This document shows positions 1-6,638 of a stretch of DNA of 8,411 nucleotides, piece after piece (the stretch's first letter is position 1; each line of letters begins with the position of its first letter). A program made the position numbers and the translations under genes. Under the pieces are notes generated by a model that did no database searches, had not been told where the DNA came from, and saw only the letters and a program-made list of their open reading frames with translations. This DNA comes from JAIPEK01 sp041685935 (GTDB lineage: Bacteria > Desulfobacterota > Desulfobacteria > Desulfobacterales > Desulfobacteraceae), in NCBI GenBank assembly GCA_041685935.1, contig JAWLES010000105.1:1-8411 (forward strand), given 5' to 3'.

Positions 1-17
1 GAGAAGGCGTATGGTTT

Positions 18-1373
18 TTATTCGGGTTCCAGGTTGTAGCGCTTGATTTTCCGCCAGAGTGAGACCCGGTCAATACCCATGATTTTTGCCGCTCTGGTTT
101 TGTTCCACCCGGATTTGTCCAGTACCCATTTGATATAGTTTTTCTCCTGCTCCTCAAGCGAGGGGATTCTGGACGGAGAGTGCCTGTAGGTTTCAATGGC
201 CATGGTGGTAATATATTCCGGAAGAGACGAAGGATGTATTATGGTATCGTTTTCAAGGGCCACGGCCCTTTCAATGATGTTTTCCAGCTCCCTCACGTTG
301 CCGGGCCAGCTATACCCGCAAAGAAGATCGAGTGCTTCGTGGCTGATTTCCTTTATATTTTTCTGCATTTCCTTTGTCTTCACCGAAAGAAAGTGGTACG
401 CTAAAAGTTGTATGTCTCCTTCCCTTTTCGTCAACGGAGGCAGCTCTATGGATACTACATTCAGCCTGTAAAACAGGTCTTCCCTGAAACGTCTTTTACT
501 GACCTCCCTTTGCAAATCCCTGTGCGTGGCTGCAATGAACCTGACATCGACAGGTATGGATCCGACTCCGCCCACTCTCATCATTTCCTTTTCCTGTATT
601 ACCCGCAGCAGGTTGATCTGCATGGAAAGGGGCATGTCCCCGATTTCGTCCAGAAAAACAGTTCCTTTATCCGCAACTTCAATGAGTCCTTTCTTGGTTG
701 TGTTGGCCCCTGTATAAGCTTCTTTTTCGTGGCCGAACAGTTCATTTGCCAGAAGATCCTCTGAAAATGCACCGCAGTTGAAGGCGACCATTTTGTGGCC
801 GGATCTGGGGCTGGCTTCGTGCAAATCTCTTGCCACCAGCTCCTTTCCGGTTCCACTTTCGCCAAGGATCAACACGTTTACATCCGTGGGGGCGATCTGG
901 GATATGGTCTTTTTTATTTTGGTAATCGCAGGGCTTTTCCCGATGATGGAAGAGGTCTTCCTCTCCTTTTTAAGCGTGTGTTTCAGTTCCATATTTTCAA
1001 GTTGCAGCTGTCGTTTGAGCAATGCTTCCCTGACGATCCGTCTTACCTGGTGATTTTTGTAGGGTTTGGCAAGGTAATGATAGGCCCCGTCTCTTAATGC
1101 GGTCACAGCCGAATCAACCGTAGCATACCCCGTGATCATGATCACTTCGGTCAAAGGCTGGGTGGATTTGGTTTTTTTGAGGATTTCGAGGCCGTCCACC
1201 TGTTTCATTTTCAAATCGGTAATCACCAGATCAAATTCAGTTGATTCAAGAAGGTTTACCGCCTTGACTCCACTGTCGACAGGAATTACTTCATATCCCT
1301 CCTTTTTCAGGATATGCTCCATATTTTTCCTTGCCAGATTTTCATCTTCAACCACAAGAATCTGTTCCGACAT
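18..1373 (-). CDS. Sigma54-dependent NtrC-family response regulator
   Basis: A cytoplasmic transcription factor of 451 residues, the normal length for the family. The receiver domain (about 4-120) has the acidic pair E9/D10, phosphoacceptor D53, T81 and K103. The central AAA+ domain (about 143-370) has Walker A GESGTGKE at 171-178, Walker B VFLDEIGDM at 239-247, a sensor I-like AATHRDL stretch and the REDLFYRL region. A Fis-type helix-turn-helix fills the last 45 residues (NKTRAAKIMGIDRVSLWRKI). The GAFTGA loop, which contacts sigma54, reads EAYTGA at 218-223; the glutamate is clear in the DNA. The ATG is preceded by AAAGAGG at seven bases. It starts 20 bases after the kinase stop, so the two are one operon and almost certainly a cognate pair. 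The likely role is to activate sigma54 promoters in this locus. The family is certain; the target genes are inferred. Confidence 0.96.
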   Translation of the reverse strand: MSEQILVVEDENLARKNMEHILKKEGYEVIPVDSGVKAVNLLESTEFDLVITDLKMKQVDGLEILKKTKSTQPLTEVIMITGYATVDSAVTALRDGAYHYLAKPYKNHQVRRIVREALLKRQLQLENMELKHTLKKERKTSSIIGKSPAITKIKKTISQIAPTDVNVLILGESGTGKELVARDLHEASPRSGHKMVAFNCGAFSEDLLANELFGHEKEAYTGANTTKKGLIEVADKGTVFLDEIGDMPLSMQINLLRVIQEKEMMRVGGVGSIPVDVRFIAATHRDLQREVSKRRFREDLFYRLNVVSIELPPLTKREGDIQLLAYHFLSVKTKEMQKNIKEISHEALDLLCGYSWPGNVRELENIIERAVALENDTIIHPSSLPEYITTMAIETYRHSPSRIPSLEEQEKNYIKWVLDKSGWNKTRAAKIMGIDRVSLWRKIKRYNLEPE

Positions 1374-1393
1374 AAAAACGCCTCTTTATGGTG

Positions 1394-2821
1394 CTATCTC
1401 GGCAGGTGCACAGCAAATTCAGTGCCCTTGCAGGGTTCGCTCCGAACCTCAATGGTGCCGCCGTGCCGTTCGATAATTCCGTGGATAATGGACAGGCCGA
1501 GGCCTGATCCTTTACCCACTTCTTTCGTGGTAAAAAAGGGGTCGAAAATTTTGTTTATATTTTCTTTGTCGATTCCCCTGCCCGTATCTTTCACCTTAAA
1601 CGTAAACGTATCATCAGACTGATTCTCGCAAGCGGTTATGTCAAGTGTTCCTCCGTCCTCCATGGCATGGATGCTGTTGAGGATCAGATTAATCAGCACC
1701 TGCTGGATCCTGCTGGAGTCTATTTTCACGTTGATGTCATCAGGGATGTTTATCTTCAGCTCAATATTAGAAGGGATGTCCCCTTTTATGAGATACATGG
1801 TGTTGTCCACCAGCTTTTTAAAGTTGGACTCGCCTGAAGAAAATTCGCTCTGGCGGGAAAATTCCAGCAATGCCTTTACAATATCCCTTGCCCTGTCCAC
1901 CTGCTTTTCAGTCTCTTTTAAAAGCTCTTTTTTATATTCGATGTCAGGGTCGTCCATCTCCTCCAGAACGATCTGTACAGAGGTTGAAATGTTGTTCAGA
2001 GGGTTGTTTAGTTCATGTGCCACCCCCGAAGTAAGGGTGCCGAGAGAAGACATTTTTTCCGCCTGCAAAAGCTGGTCGCTTCTCTTGTTCAGTTCAAAAA
2101 TCATGTTGTTCAGACTCTGGGCGAGAGATTCGAATTCATCCCCTGTGTTTATTTGTGGAATTTTGGAGTAATCTCCCCTGGATATCTTTTTGATTCCGTT
2201 TTCAATGACCTTGAGGGGCCTTCCTACGTTGATGGTGAGGAAAAAGGAGGTAATAAGGGCCAGCAGGATAAAAACAAAAAGGGAGATCAGCAGGTATTTT
2301 TTTGATTCTTCCAGAAGATTGTACAGCCGGGCTTTTTCAATGTCCTCAATGCGTTCGGTTTCAGAAGTGATCCGTCTGCCAAGCCTGGTGATTTTTTTTT
2401 GGAAATCATTTGTAATTTCAGCGTCCTGAAGACCCCTGCCCGACTTTTCAAGATCCAGTCTTTCCAGAAATTCGGTCATCATGGTCCGGTAGGAGTTGAT
2501 TTCAAGGGTTCTTTCTTTGAGAAGCCCAGGTTCATGAATATAACCGGTAAATCTGTTTTCGATTTTTTCCTGCATTGAGGCGGCCTGGTTTATATAGGAA
2601 AGAGCTGTTTTAAGGTCTTTTTTTTCATTTCTGAGGAAAAAATTTTTTTCGTACCGCCTGGCCTCCAGTACAATATTGAAAAGATCGTTTTTCCGGTCAA
2701 TCAGTTGAAGCTTTTGGTTCAGTGTACTGAAGCTGAAATAGATTAAAATCCAGACCGTGCAGGTGATAACGGTGAAAATAATAAAATGGTAAAAAACTTT
2801 CTGCCGCAGGGTAAGTTTCAT
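1394..2821 (-). CDS. Membrane sensor histidine kinase, partner of the NtrC-type regulator
   Basis: A 475-residue inner-membrane kinase. Transmembrane helix 1 is at about 10-31. A roughly 145-residue extracytoplasmic all-helical sensor follows (32-176); its EARRYEKNFFLRN stretch at 53-65 resembles four-helix-bundle/HBM sensors. Transmembrane helix 2 is at about 177-198, then a HAMP linker (199-252). The HisKA H-box GVAHELNNPLNNI places the phosphorylated histidine at H269. The ATPase domain has an N-box with N382, DTGRGI at 412-417, FDPFFTT at 426-432 and GKGSGLGL at 436-443, so all catalytic boxes are intact. The HELNNPL form of the H-box is typical of NtrB/ZraS-like kinases paired with sigma54 regulators. 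AAAGG precedes the ATG at five bases. The signal is unknown: the sensor has no recognisable ligand pocket motif. Confidence 0.95.
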   Translation of the reverse strand: MKLTLRQKVFYHFIIFTVITCTVWILIYFSFSTLNQKLQLIDRKNDLFNIVLEARRYEKNFFLRNEKKDLKTALSYINQAASMQEKIENRFTGYIHEPGLLKERTLEINSYRTMMTEFLERLDLEKSGRGLQDAEITNDFQKKITRLGRRITSETERIEDIEKARLYNLLEESKKYLLISLFVFILLALITSFFLTINVGRPLKVIENGIKKISRGDYSKIPQINTGDEFESLAQSLNNMIFELNKRSDQLLQAEKMSSLGTLTSGVAHELNNPLNNISTSVQIVLEEMDDPDIEYKKELLKETEKQVDRARDIVKALLEFSRQSEFSSGESNFKKLVDNTMYLIKGDIPSNIELKINIPDDINVKIDSSRIQQVLINLILNSIHAMEDGGTLDITACENQSDDTFTFKVKDTGRGIDKENINKIFDPFFTTKEVGKGSGLGLSIIHGIIERHGGTIEVRSEPCKGTEFAVHLPR

Positions 2822-2883
2822 CAGGGCCTTTGGTAACGCCTTTTTAAAGATAATTCAACTACCTTTAGTATTGATACATTATT

Positions 2884-2899
2884 TGCCGGAAAATTGCCA
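2884..2899 (-). promoter_or_regulatory. Candidate sigma54 promoter of the kinase/regulator operon
   Basis: The minus strand reads TGGCAATTTTCCGGCA. The -24 half (TGGCA) matches the consensus perfectly, and the GG and GC dinucleotides are exactly 12 bases apart. The -12 half is GGCA rather than TTGCA, so two flanking positions deviate. The predicted start of transcription is near 2873, about 50 bases before the kinase ATG. It lies in the 107-base gap (2822-2928), where I see no convincing terminator and no other strong promoter. If active, the NtrC-type regulator could control its own operon. Confidence 0.5.
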
Positions 2900-2928
2900 G
2901 TCAATAAATTGAGTCTCCTGTGACTGTA

Positions 2929-3786
2929 TTAATGAAAAAACGGTTCGTCAAAACTGCAGTATACTTCTTTTACACCAGGTATTTTTTTCACTTCCTCTTT
3001 TATGGTACGGTTCAGCACTTTTTTTTCATTTTCCATAAATTCCTGTTCGATTTTGGGACTCATGTGTGCGGTTTTCCTGATTCGCCGCGGTGGAATATAC
3101 ACCATCACTGACTTATCTTTTACCTTTATCCCGGCGTTACTGATATGGTGACGGTAAAGGGAGGCACTGGCATGAATTTGAATGGCATAATCATCCAGTT
3201 TTTCACGGGAAGCCCGGGTGGTCTTGAAAGAATCGCTTAATGCAAGGTCCGCAATGATTCCGGCAGCATCGTCGATATCCATATTGCCGATATTCAGCAC
3301 GGTATCATACAGGAAAGGGTCTTCCAGGTTTTTTCCGAAAAGGGTTCTTGTCCAGGCTTTTCTGTGTTCATCCTCTTTTTTTATACGTAAAACCGCTTCA
3401 TTGTAGGAAAGGTTTTCTTTTTCCATGGTATAAGCCACCCTGGTCTGCATGTCTGAAATGATCCGTACCTTCAGTATATGGGGAATATCCGGCAGGAGTA
3501 AATGTCCGCCGTATCCGTGGTATACGACATTGTCGTCTCTGACGTTTTCAATCAGGGCGGCCTTTGCGTAACATAGATACTCATCCGTACCGTGAATGAA
3601 CTTTTCCACCATTCCGGGCGCATCGTGGAGTACTTTTAACATCTTTTTTTCAGAGACATCAAAGTGCCTGGACGCATCAATCAAAACTTCACGGCTTATA
3701 CATCTGTACTTGAGAAATTCGGCCGCCTTTTCGGCTATGTCTTTGCCGTGGCTGAAACAGCCCCTTGAGATTGTGACAATCGCCAT
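2929..3786 (-). CDS. Cytidylate kinase-like protein with C-terminal BON-like domain
   Basis: A 285-residue, probably cytoplasmic protein. Residues 1-185 match the cytidylate-kinase-like P-loop family: ISRGCFSHGKDIAEK at 6-20 for the usual ISREfGSGGreIA, VVYHGYGGHLLL at 87-98, and DPFLYDTVLNIGNMDIDDAAGII at 156-178, compared with the family's DP.LYDlvlNt. pattern. The nucleotide loop has G-x4-GK but is followed by Asp, not Ser/Thr. Residues about 200-285 form a separate domain with a PGVKEV-type ending, reminiscent of BON or other small alpha/beta domains. AAGGGAG precedes the ATG. The gene begins 21 bases after the permease stop and is probably the last gene of that operon. True CMP kinase activity is unproven: proteins of this family near transporters and signalling genes have mostly uncharacterised roles. 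Confidence 0.85.
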   Translation of the reverse strand: MAIVTISRGCFSHGKDIAEKAAEFLKYRCISREVLIDASRHFDVSEKKMLKVLHDAPGMVEKFIHGTDEYLCYAKAALIENVRDDNVVYHGYGGHLLLPDIPHILKVRIISDMQTRVAYTMEKENLSYNEAVLRIKKEDEHRKAWTRTLFGKNLEDPFLYDTVLNIGNMDIDDAAGIIADLALSDSFKTTRASREKLDDYAIQIHASASLYRHHISNAGIKVKDKSVMVYIPPRRIRKTAHMSPKIEQEFMENEKKVLNRTIKEEVKKIPGVKEVYCSFDEPFFH

Positions 3787-3807
3787 TTTATAAACTCCCT
3801 TGGATTT

Positions 3808-5625
3808 TTAATTGATTCCGTAAAAGAAATAGATAACTGCAAGTTCAACAACCAGAAAGAGAGGGGTCATGAACAAACCGGCCTTGGCATAGTCCACTGT
3901 CCGGTATCCGCCTGGCCGCATGATCAGGGCGTTGACCTGGTGGGTCGGAAGAACGAAAGTGTTGGAGGCGGATATTCCTACCACCAGTGCTGCCATTCGG
4001 GGATCTCCCCCGGCCATGACCGCCATGTTCATGCATAAGGGTACCAGCAGGACAGTGGCCCCTACATTGGAAATCACAAGGGTGAAAAAGGAGGTCATGA
4101 TCCCGACCACACCGAGCAGCACAATGGGGACAGGATTCCCGATAATCTGCAACACCCCTTCGGCGATAAATGCTGCCGTTCCTGTTTTTTCAAACGCGAT
4201 TCCAAGGGGGATCAGGCCGGCCAGAAGGAAAACGGTCATCCAGTCCACCGACCGGTAGGCCTCATCTATCGAGAGCACGCCGGTGATGATCATTCCGAGG
4301 GCGCCTGACATGAGAGCGACCGAGAGCTGAATTTTAAAAAAGATGATCTGCACAAGTGCTACAGCCAGCCATGTGATTGCCAGCTTTGCTTTTTGGGGGC
4401 GGAGGATCTCTCCTTCAAGCGGAGTGGCGAATGTAAGATCCCTGGGCTGGGGACGGTTTTTGAGGATATGGAATTTTTCCCAAGGTCCCTGGAGTAGCAT
4501 GGCATCCCCCATTTTAAGCCGGATATTGGTAAGCCCGCTGTAGAATTTTTTATTGTCCTTGTATACCACAAGAGGATTTAACCCGAAAAGCTCCTTGAAA
4601 TTAATTTCTTTCAGGGTCTTTCCGATCAGCTCGGATCTCGGGCTGACGATTGTTTCAGCCATACCTGCATTGGTTTTTGCAAGAGTTTCGGCAAACTCGT
4701 TCAACGTTTCGTTGATTTTCCAGCCGTATTCCTGTGCCAGCTTTTCCACGTGGTGTTCCCTTCCCGCCACTGCAATCACATCATTGGGGGCGATTATGTC
4801 ACTGCTCTTCGGAAGAAGGTTCGTATCTTTTTTATCGCGGCTTCTGATTCCGATAACACTGACCAGAAATTTGGGTCTGATGGCGAGTTCTTCCAGTGTT
4901 CCGTGTTTTTCAGCAGATTGAGGGATTTCTAACTCAAATATGTTTTCAAAACCTTCATATTCTTCCATAAGGCTTGAAGTGGCGTCTTTTTCATTAGTAT
5001 CTCCGCCTGCCGAGGGAAGAATGTATTTTCCGAAAAGCACAAAGTACAAAAGAGCGGTTAGCAAAAGGCATATTCCGATAGGGGTCTGGGTAAACAGACC
5101 GAACGGTTCAAGCTTTTCACCCTCCAGTACCATGAGATCGTTGAGCAGAATGGTGGGGCTCGCCCCGACAAGGGTCAGGGTGCCGCCTATAATTGCACAG
5201 AATCCCATGGGCATGAGTATTCTTGATGCGGGAATACCCACGCGTTTGGAAATTCGCTGGACCGCGGGAAGAAACAGAGCGGCCGCGCCGATGTTCTGCA
5301 GCATGCTTGAAATAATGCCCACCGTCCCCGAGATAAGGACTATGATACGGTTTTCACTTTTGCCGGCCAGTTGGATGATGGGCCTGGCCACTCTGTTCAT
5401 GGCCCCTGTTTTGTCAAGGCCGGCCCCGATGATAATTACTGCGATTATGGAGCAGACCGCGTTACTGCTGAGACCGATAAAAGCCTCTTTCGGCGTCACA
5501 AGTCCGATCAGCGGAAGCAATACCATCATAATTATACCGACAACATCGACCCGGACCCATTCAAAAACAAAAAGAAAAATAACAAAAACCAGTACTATCA
5601 TGGTTGTAATCATTTCAGGTGTCAT
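3808..5625 (-). CDS. SLC13-family permease with two RCK_C (TrkA_C) domains
   Basis: A 605-residue inner-membrane transporter of the ArsB/NhaD/SLC13 superfamily, whose members move anions such as dicarboxylates or sulfate, usually with Na+. An N-terminal membrane half (about 8-200) contains the re-entrant NIGAAALFLPAV (111-122) and the motif GASPTILLN (154-162). A cytosolic loop of about 210 residues holds two RCK_C domains (about 225-305 and 315-392, each near GDxxxLxG-type ends such as MGDAMLLQGPWEKF). A C-terminal membrane half (about 413-605) repeats the plan with NVGATVLLVPL (520-530) and SASNTFVLPTHQVNALI (552-568), the SNT-type substrate and sodium site. The GGAG ribosome site lies ten bases before the ATG. 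The substrate cannot be told from sequence; sulfate, a dicarboxylate or an organic sulfonate are all possible in this family. The RCK_C domains suggest control by a cytosolic small ligand. Confidence 0.93.
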   Translation of the reverse strand: MTPEMITTMIVLVFVIFLFVFEWVRVDVVGIIMMVLLPLIGLVTPKEAFIGLSSNAVCSIIAVIIIGAGLDKTGAMNRVARPIIQLAGKSENRIIVLISGTVGIISSMLQNIGAAALFLPAVQRISKRVGIPASRILMPMGFCAIIGGTLTLVGASPTILLNDLMVLEGEKLEPFGLFTQTPIGICLLLTALLYFVLFGKYILPSAGGDTNEKDATSSLMEEYEGFENIFELEIPQSAEKHGTLEELAIRPKFLVSVIGIRSRDKKDTNLLPKSSDIIAPNDVIAVAGREHHVEKLAQEYGWKINETLNEFAETLAKTNAGMAETIVSPRSELIGKTLKEINFKELFGLNPLVVYKDNKKFYSGLTNIRLKMGDAMLLQGPWEKFHILKNRPQPRDLTFATPLEGEILRPQKAKLAITWLAVALVQIIFFKIQLSVALMSGALGMIITGVLSIDEAYRSVDWMTVFLLAGLIPLGIAFEKTGTAAFIAEGVLQIIGNPVPIVLLGVVGIMTSFFTLVISNVGATVLLVPLCMNMAVMAGGDPRMAALVVGISASNTFVLPTHQVNALIMRPGGYRTVDYAKAGLFMTPLFLVVELAVIYFFYGIN

Positions 5626-5675
5626 TCAGATAAATCTCCAGCTTTAATCATGTCCATAATCCGTATTGACTTTGA

Positions 5676-5762
5676 CTATTTGCCGCTGTCTTTTCTGTAG
5701 ATGAAACAGAGAATAAACGTAAACAGAATAAGCAAAAGTTTCAGAAAAAAAATTATATCCAT
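5676..5762 (-). CDS. Small single-span membrane protein (28 residues)
   Basis: A short open frame lying in the 160-base gap between the stress-protein gene and the permease gene. The peptide starts MDIIFFLKLLLILFTFILCF and ends IYRKDSGK. It has one hydrophobic helix (about 3-21) followed by a short basic, polar tail, which predicts an inner-membrane protein with its C-terminus in the cytoplasm. A textbook ribosome site (GGAG, 5770-5773) sits seven bases before the ATG. It begins 23 bases after the upstream stop, and its own stop lies 50 bases before the permease start, so it fits neatly as an operon member. I recognise no family. Its position suggests a small accessory subunit of the permease, in the manner of KdpF-like peptides, but that is inference. 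It could also be a leader peptide. Confidence 0.65.
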   Translation of the reverse strand: MDIIFFLKLLLILFTFILCFIYRKDSGK

Positions 5763-5785
5763 TTTGAATCTCCGTCCATATTCAG

Positions 5786-6313
5786 TCAGGTCATTGAATA
5801 AACGAAACACTCTTTCCTCGGCCGGTTGGTATTTTCATCCCTTTTAGCGGCCTGATTTTCGGTTCTCCCTTCAGAAACCACAAAAGCAATTTTACCGTTT
5901 TCCGCCTGAGCCTCCTTTATTGCCTGTTCAACATCGGTGAACTTTACAATATGCTGTATCCGCACTCCCTGGTCTTCAGCCATTTGCCTGAAAGCCTCTC
6001 CGCTTTTTCCGGATTCGAGAAGGAAGGTTTGTTTTTGCTCTTCGGAAACAGGTGAGGTGTTCATGGCAAGGATGTCATAAGAAAGGCGCTTGGCCATTTC
6101 CAGGGAGTAGGATACAAGGTCCGAGGGAAAGCTGCTGTAATCGCCGATAACAAGAAGCTTTTCCATATCCTGCTTTTCCGGGTTTTCTTCACCCAGGAGG
6201 CGGTCTGCATGGTCATACTCTCCGGCCTGCGCAAAGGTGATTGCCTCCTGGTAGTTGTCAACCCGTTTTCCCAGCTTGCTCATTTTTGATTTTATTGATT
6301 CAATGACACGCAT
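5786..6313 (-). CDS. Universal stress protein-like protein
   Basis: A 175-residue soluble protein and the first gene of the stress/permease unit. After a charged helical extension (1-48), the core looks like a USP/Rossmann-type alpha/beta fold: strand KLLVIGDYSS at 52-61, helix SDLVSYSLEMAKRLSYD, strand ILAMNTSPVS at 81-90, helix around 95-115, strand VRIQHIVKFTD at 117-127, helix VEQAIKEAQ, strand KIAFVVSEG at 141-149. The usual C-terminal USP nucleotide signature (GxxGxxxxxxxxxG-S/T) is absent; instead there is a polar tail rich in Arg, Lys and Asn. It therefore may not bind ATP, or may be a degenerate USP. AAGGA lies seven bases before the ATG. A sigma54-type promoter stands about 50 bases upstream. 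The fold assignment is moderate and the function unknown, although a role in sensing or stress is plausible. Confidence 0.65.
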   Translation of the reverse strand: MRVIESIKSKMSKLGKRVDNYQEAITFAQAGEYDHADRLLGEENPEKQDMEKLLVIGDYSSFPSDLVSYSLEMAKRLSYDILAMNTSPVSEEQKQTFLLESGKSGEAFRQMAEDQGVRIQHIVKFTDVEQAIKEAQAENGKIAFVVSEGRTENQAAKRDENTNRPRKECFVYSMT

Positions 6314-6358
6314 ACGCTATTCCTTTTTGTTGAGATAAATATTTATGACAACCCGGTG

Positions 6359-6374
6359 AGCAAAATATATACCA
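6359..6374 (-). promoter_or_regulatory. Sigma54 promoter of the stress protein/permease operon
   Basis: The minus strand reads TGGTATATATTTTGCT. The TGG and TTGCT elements fit the sigma54 consensus (TGGCACG-N4-TTGCW), and GG and GC are exactly 12 bases apart. The -24 half deviates at the fourth, sixth and seventh positions. Transcription would start near 6348, leaving a leader of about 35 bases before the ATG at 6313. Palindromic candidate enhancer sites lie about 110 and 195 bases upstream, the usual geometry for NtrC-type activation. Confidence 0.62.
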
Positions 6375-6376
6375 TC

Positions 6377-6398
6377 GCGGCAGACGCCGCTGTTGCGG
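6377..6398. repeat. Overlapping GC-rich inverted repeats
   Basis: Two mutually exclusive hairpins share the same bases: GCGGC-AGAC-GCCGC (6377-6390) and CCGC-TGTT-GCGG (6387-6398). They lie directly upstream of the sigma54 -24 element on the minus strand and so would not be in that transcript. Possible roles include a protein site or chance; no T-run follows, so this is not a normal terminator. Confidence 0.35.
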
Positions 6399-6450
6399 TG
6401 TTCAGTGAAGAATCGTGCCTGCAGGGTCACTGGAAACCCGGGAAAAACAT

Positions 6451-6465
6451 GTTGCATAATGCAAC
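6451..6465. promoter_or_regulatory. Perfect 15-bp palindrome, candidate enhancer site 1
   Basis: GTTGCATAATGCAAC is a perfect 7-1-7 inverted repeat. Its centre (6458) is about 110 bases upstream of the predicted sigma54 transcription start on the minus strand and about 180 bases upstream of the Lon start on the plus strand. A dyad of TGCA-type half-sites is the kind of operator bound by dimers of Fis-type helix-turn-helix regulators. The NtrC-type regulator encoded at 18-1373 is the natural candidate binder, by inference. Confidence 0.6.
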
Positions 6466-6535
6466 TGTATTTTAGTAGCGGATATTTGTCCTTCTAAAAC
6501 AAAGAATTGTATTCTATTACATATCACAATGGTGT

Positions 6536-6550
6536 GTTTCAATATGCAAC
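6536..6550. promoter_or_regulatory. Imperfect copy of the palindrome, candidate enhancer site 2
   Basis: GTTTCAATATGCAAC keeps the same 7-1-7 layout. Its right arm (ATGCAAC) is identical to that of the perfect palindrome and its left arm matches at five of seven positions. The centres of the two sites are 85 bases apart, close to eight helical turns, so they would face the same side of the DNA. A further lone half-site, GTTGCA, occurs at 6575-6580. Repetition with conserved geometry argues against chance. Confidence 0.5.
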
Positions 6551-6575
6551 ACGTTCATGCGGAATGAATTTTCAG

Positions 6576-6604
6576 TTGCACAAAACCGTGTATTCTCATA
6601 TGAA
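6576..6604 (+). promoter_or_regulatory. Possible sigma70 promoter of the receiver-Lon gene
   Basis: TTGCAC (6576-6581) and TATGAA (6599-6604) are separated by 17 bases, an acceptable but weak -35/-10 pair. Transcription would begin near 6611, about 28 bases before the start codon. The -35 overlaps the GTTGCA half-site at 6575-6580, so a regulator bound there would interfere with or aid polymerase. An alternative weak pair is TTGTCC (6486-6491) with TATTCT (6510-6515). No properly spaced sigma54 promoter was found facing this gene. Confidence 0.3.
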
Positions 6605-6625
6605 TATTGTATGTCCGTTATGAAC

Positions 6626-6632
6626 AAAGGGG
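6626..6632 (+). promoter_or_regulatory. Ribosome binding site that fixes the TTG start of the Lon gene
   Basis: AAAGGGG followed six bases later by TTG (6639). The first in-frame ATG, at 6663, has only an AT-rich TTCACTAAAAAA stretch before it and no ribosome site. An in-frame stop at 6621-6623 closes the frame upstream, so the protein cannot begin further left. This makes the missing N-terminal domain real and not an annotation artefact. Confidence 0.75.
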
Positions 6633-6638
6633 ATTGCC

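Larger units (their letters stand above)
6314..6638. other. Divergent regulatory region of 325 bases
   Basis: This is a noncoding stretch between the minus-strand stress/permease operon and the plus-strand receiver-Lon gene. I see no gene in it on either strand. It holds a sigma54-type promoter facing left, two 15-bp palindromic elements, a third half-site, a GC-rich overlapping inverted repeat and weak sigma70-type promoter elements facing right; each is listed separately. It is AT-rich between 6465 and 6630 compared with the flanking genes, as expected for a promoter region. Confidence 0.8.

Noticed and set aside
1132..1476. Plus-strand open frames across the kinase, regulator and permease genes (for example 1132-1476, 1638-2171, 4940-5647)
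   Set aside because: They are antisense to genes with complete, motif-rich protein families, have no family resemblance of their own and lack convincing ribosome sites.
2822..2928. A rho-independent terminator after the cytidylate-kinase-like gene
   Set aside because: Only a weak four-base inverted repeat (AGTC/GACT) is seen and no T-run follows it.
6405..6420. Minus-strand AGGCACG, a perfect sigma54 -24 half
   Set aside because: The corresponding -12 position reads TTCAC, lacking the essential GC, and a better-spaced candidate lies closer to the gene.
6441..6456. GG...TTGCA resembling a plus-strand sigma54 promoter for receiver-Lon
   Set aside because: GG (6441-6442) and GC (6454-6455) are 13 bases apart rather than 12, and the TTGCA belongs to the palindrome; spacing is strict for sigma54.
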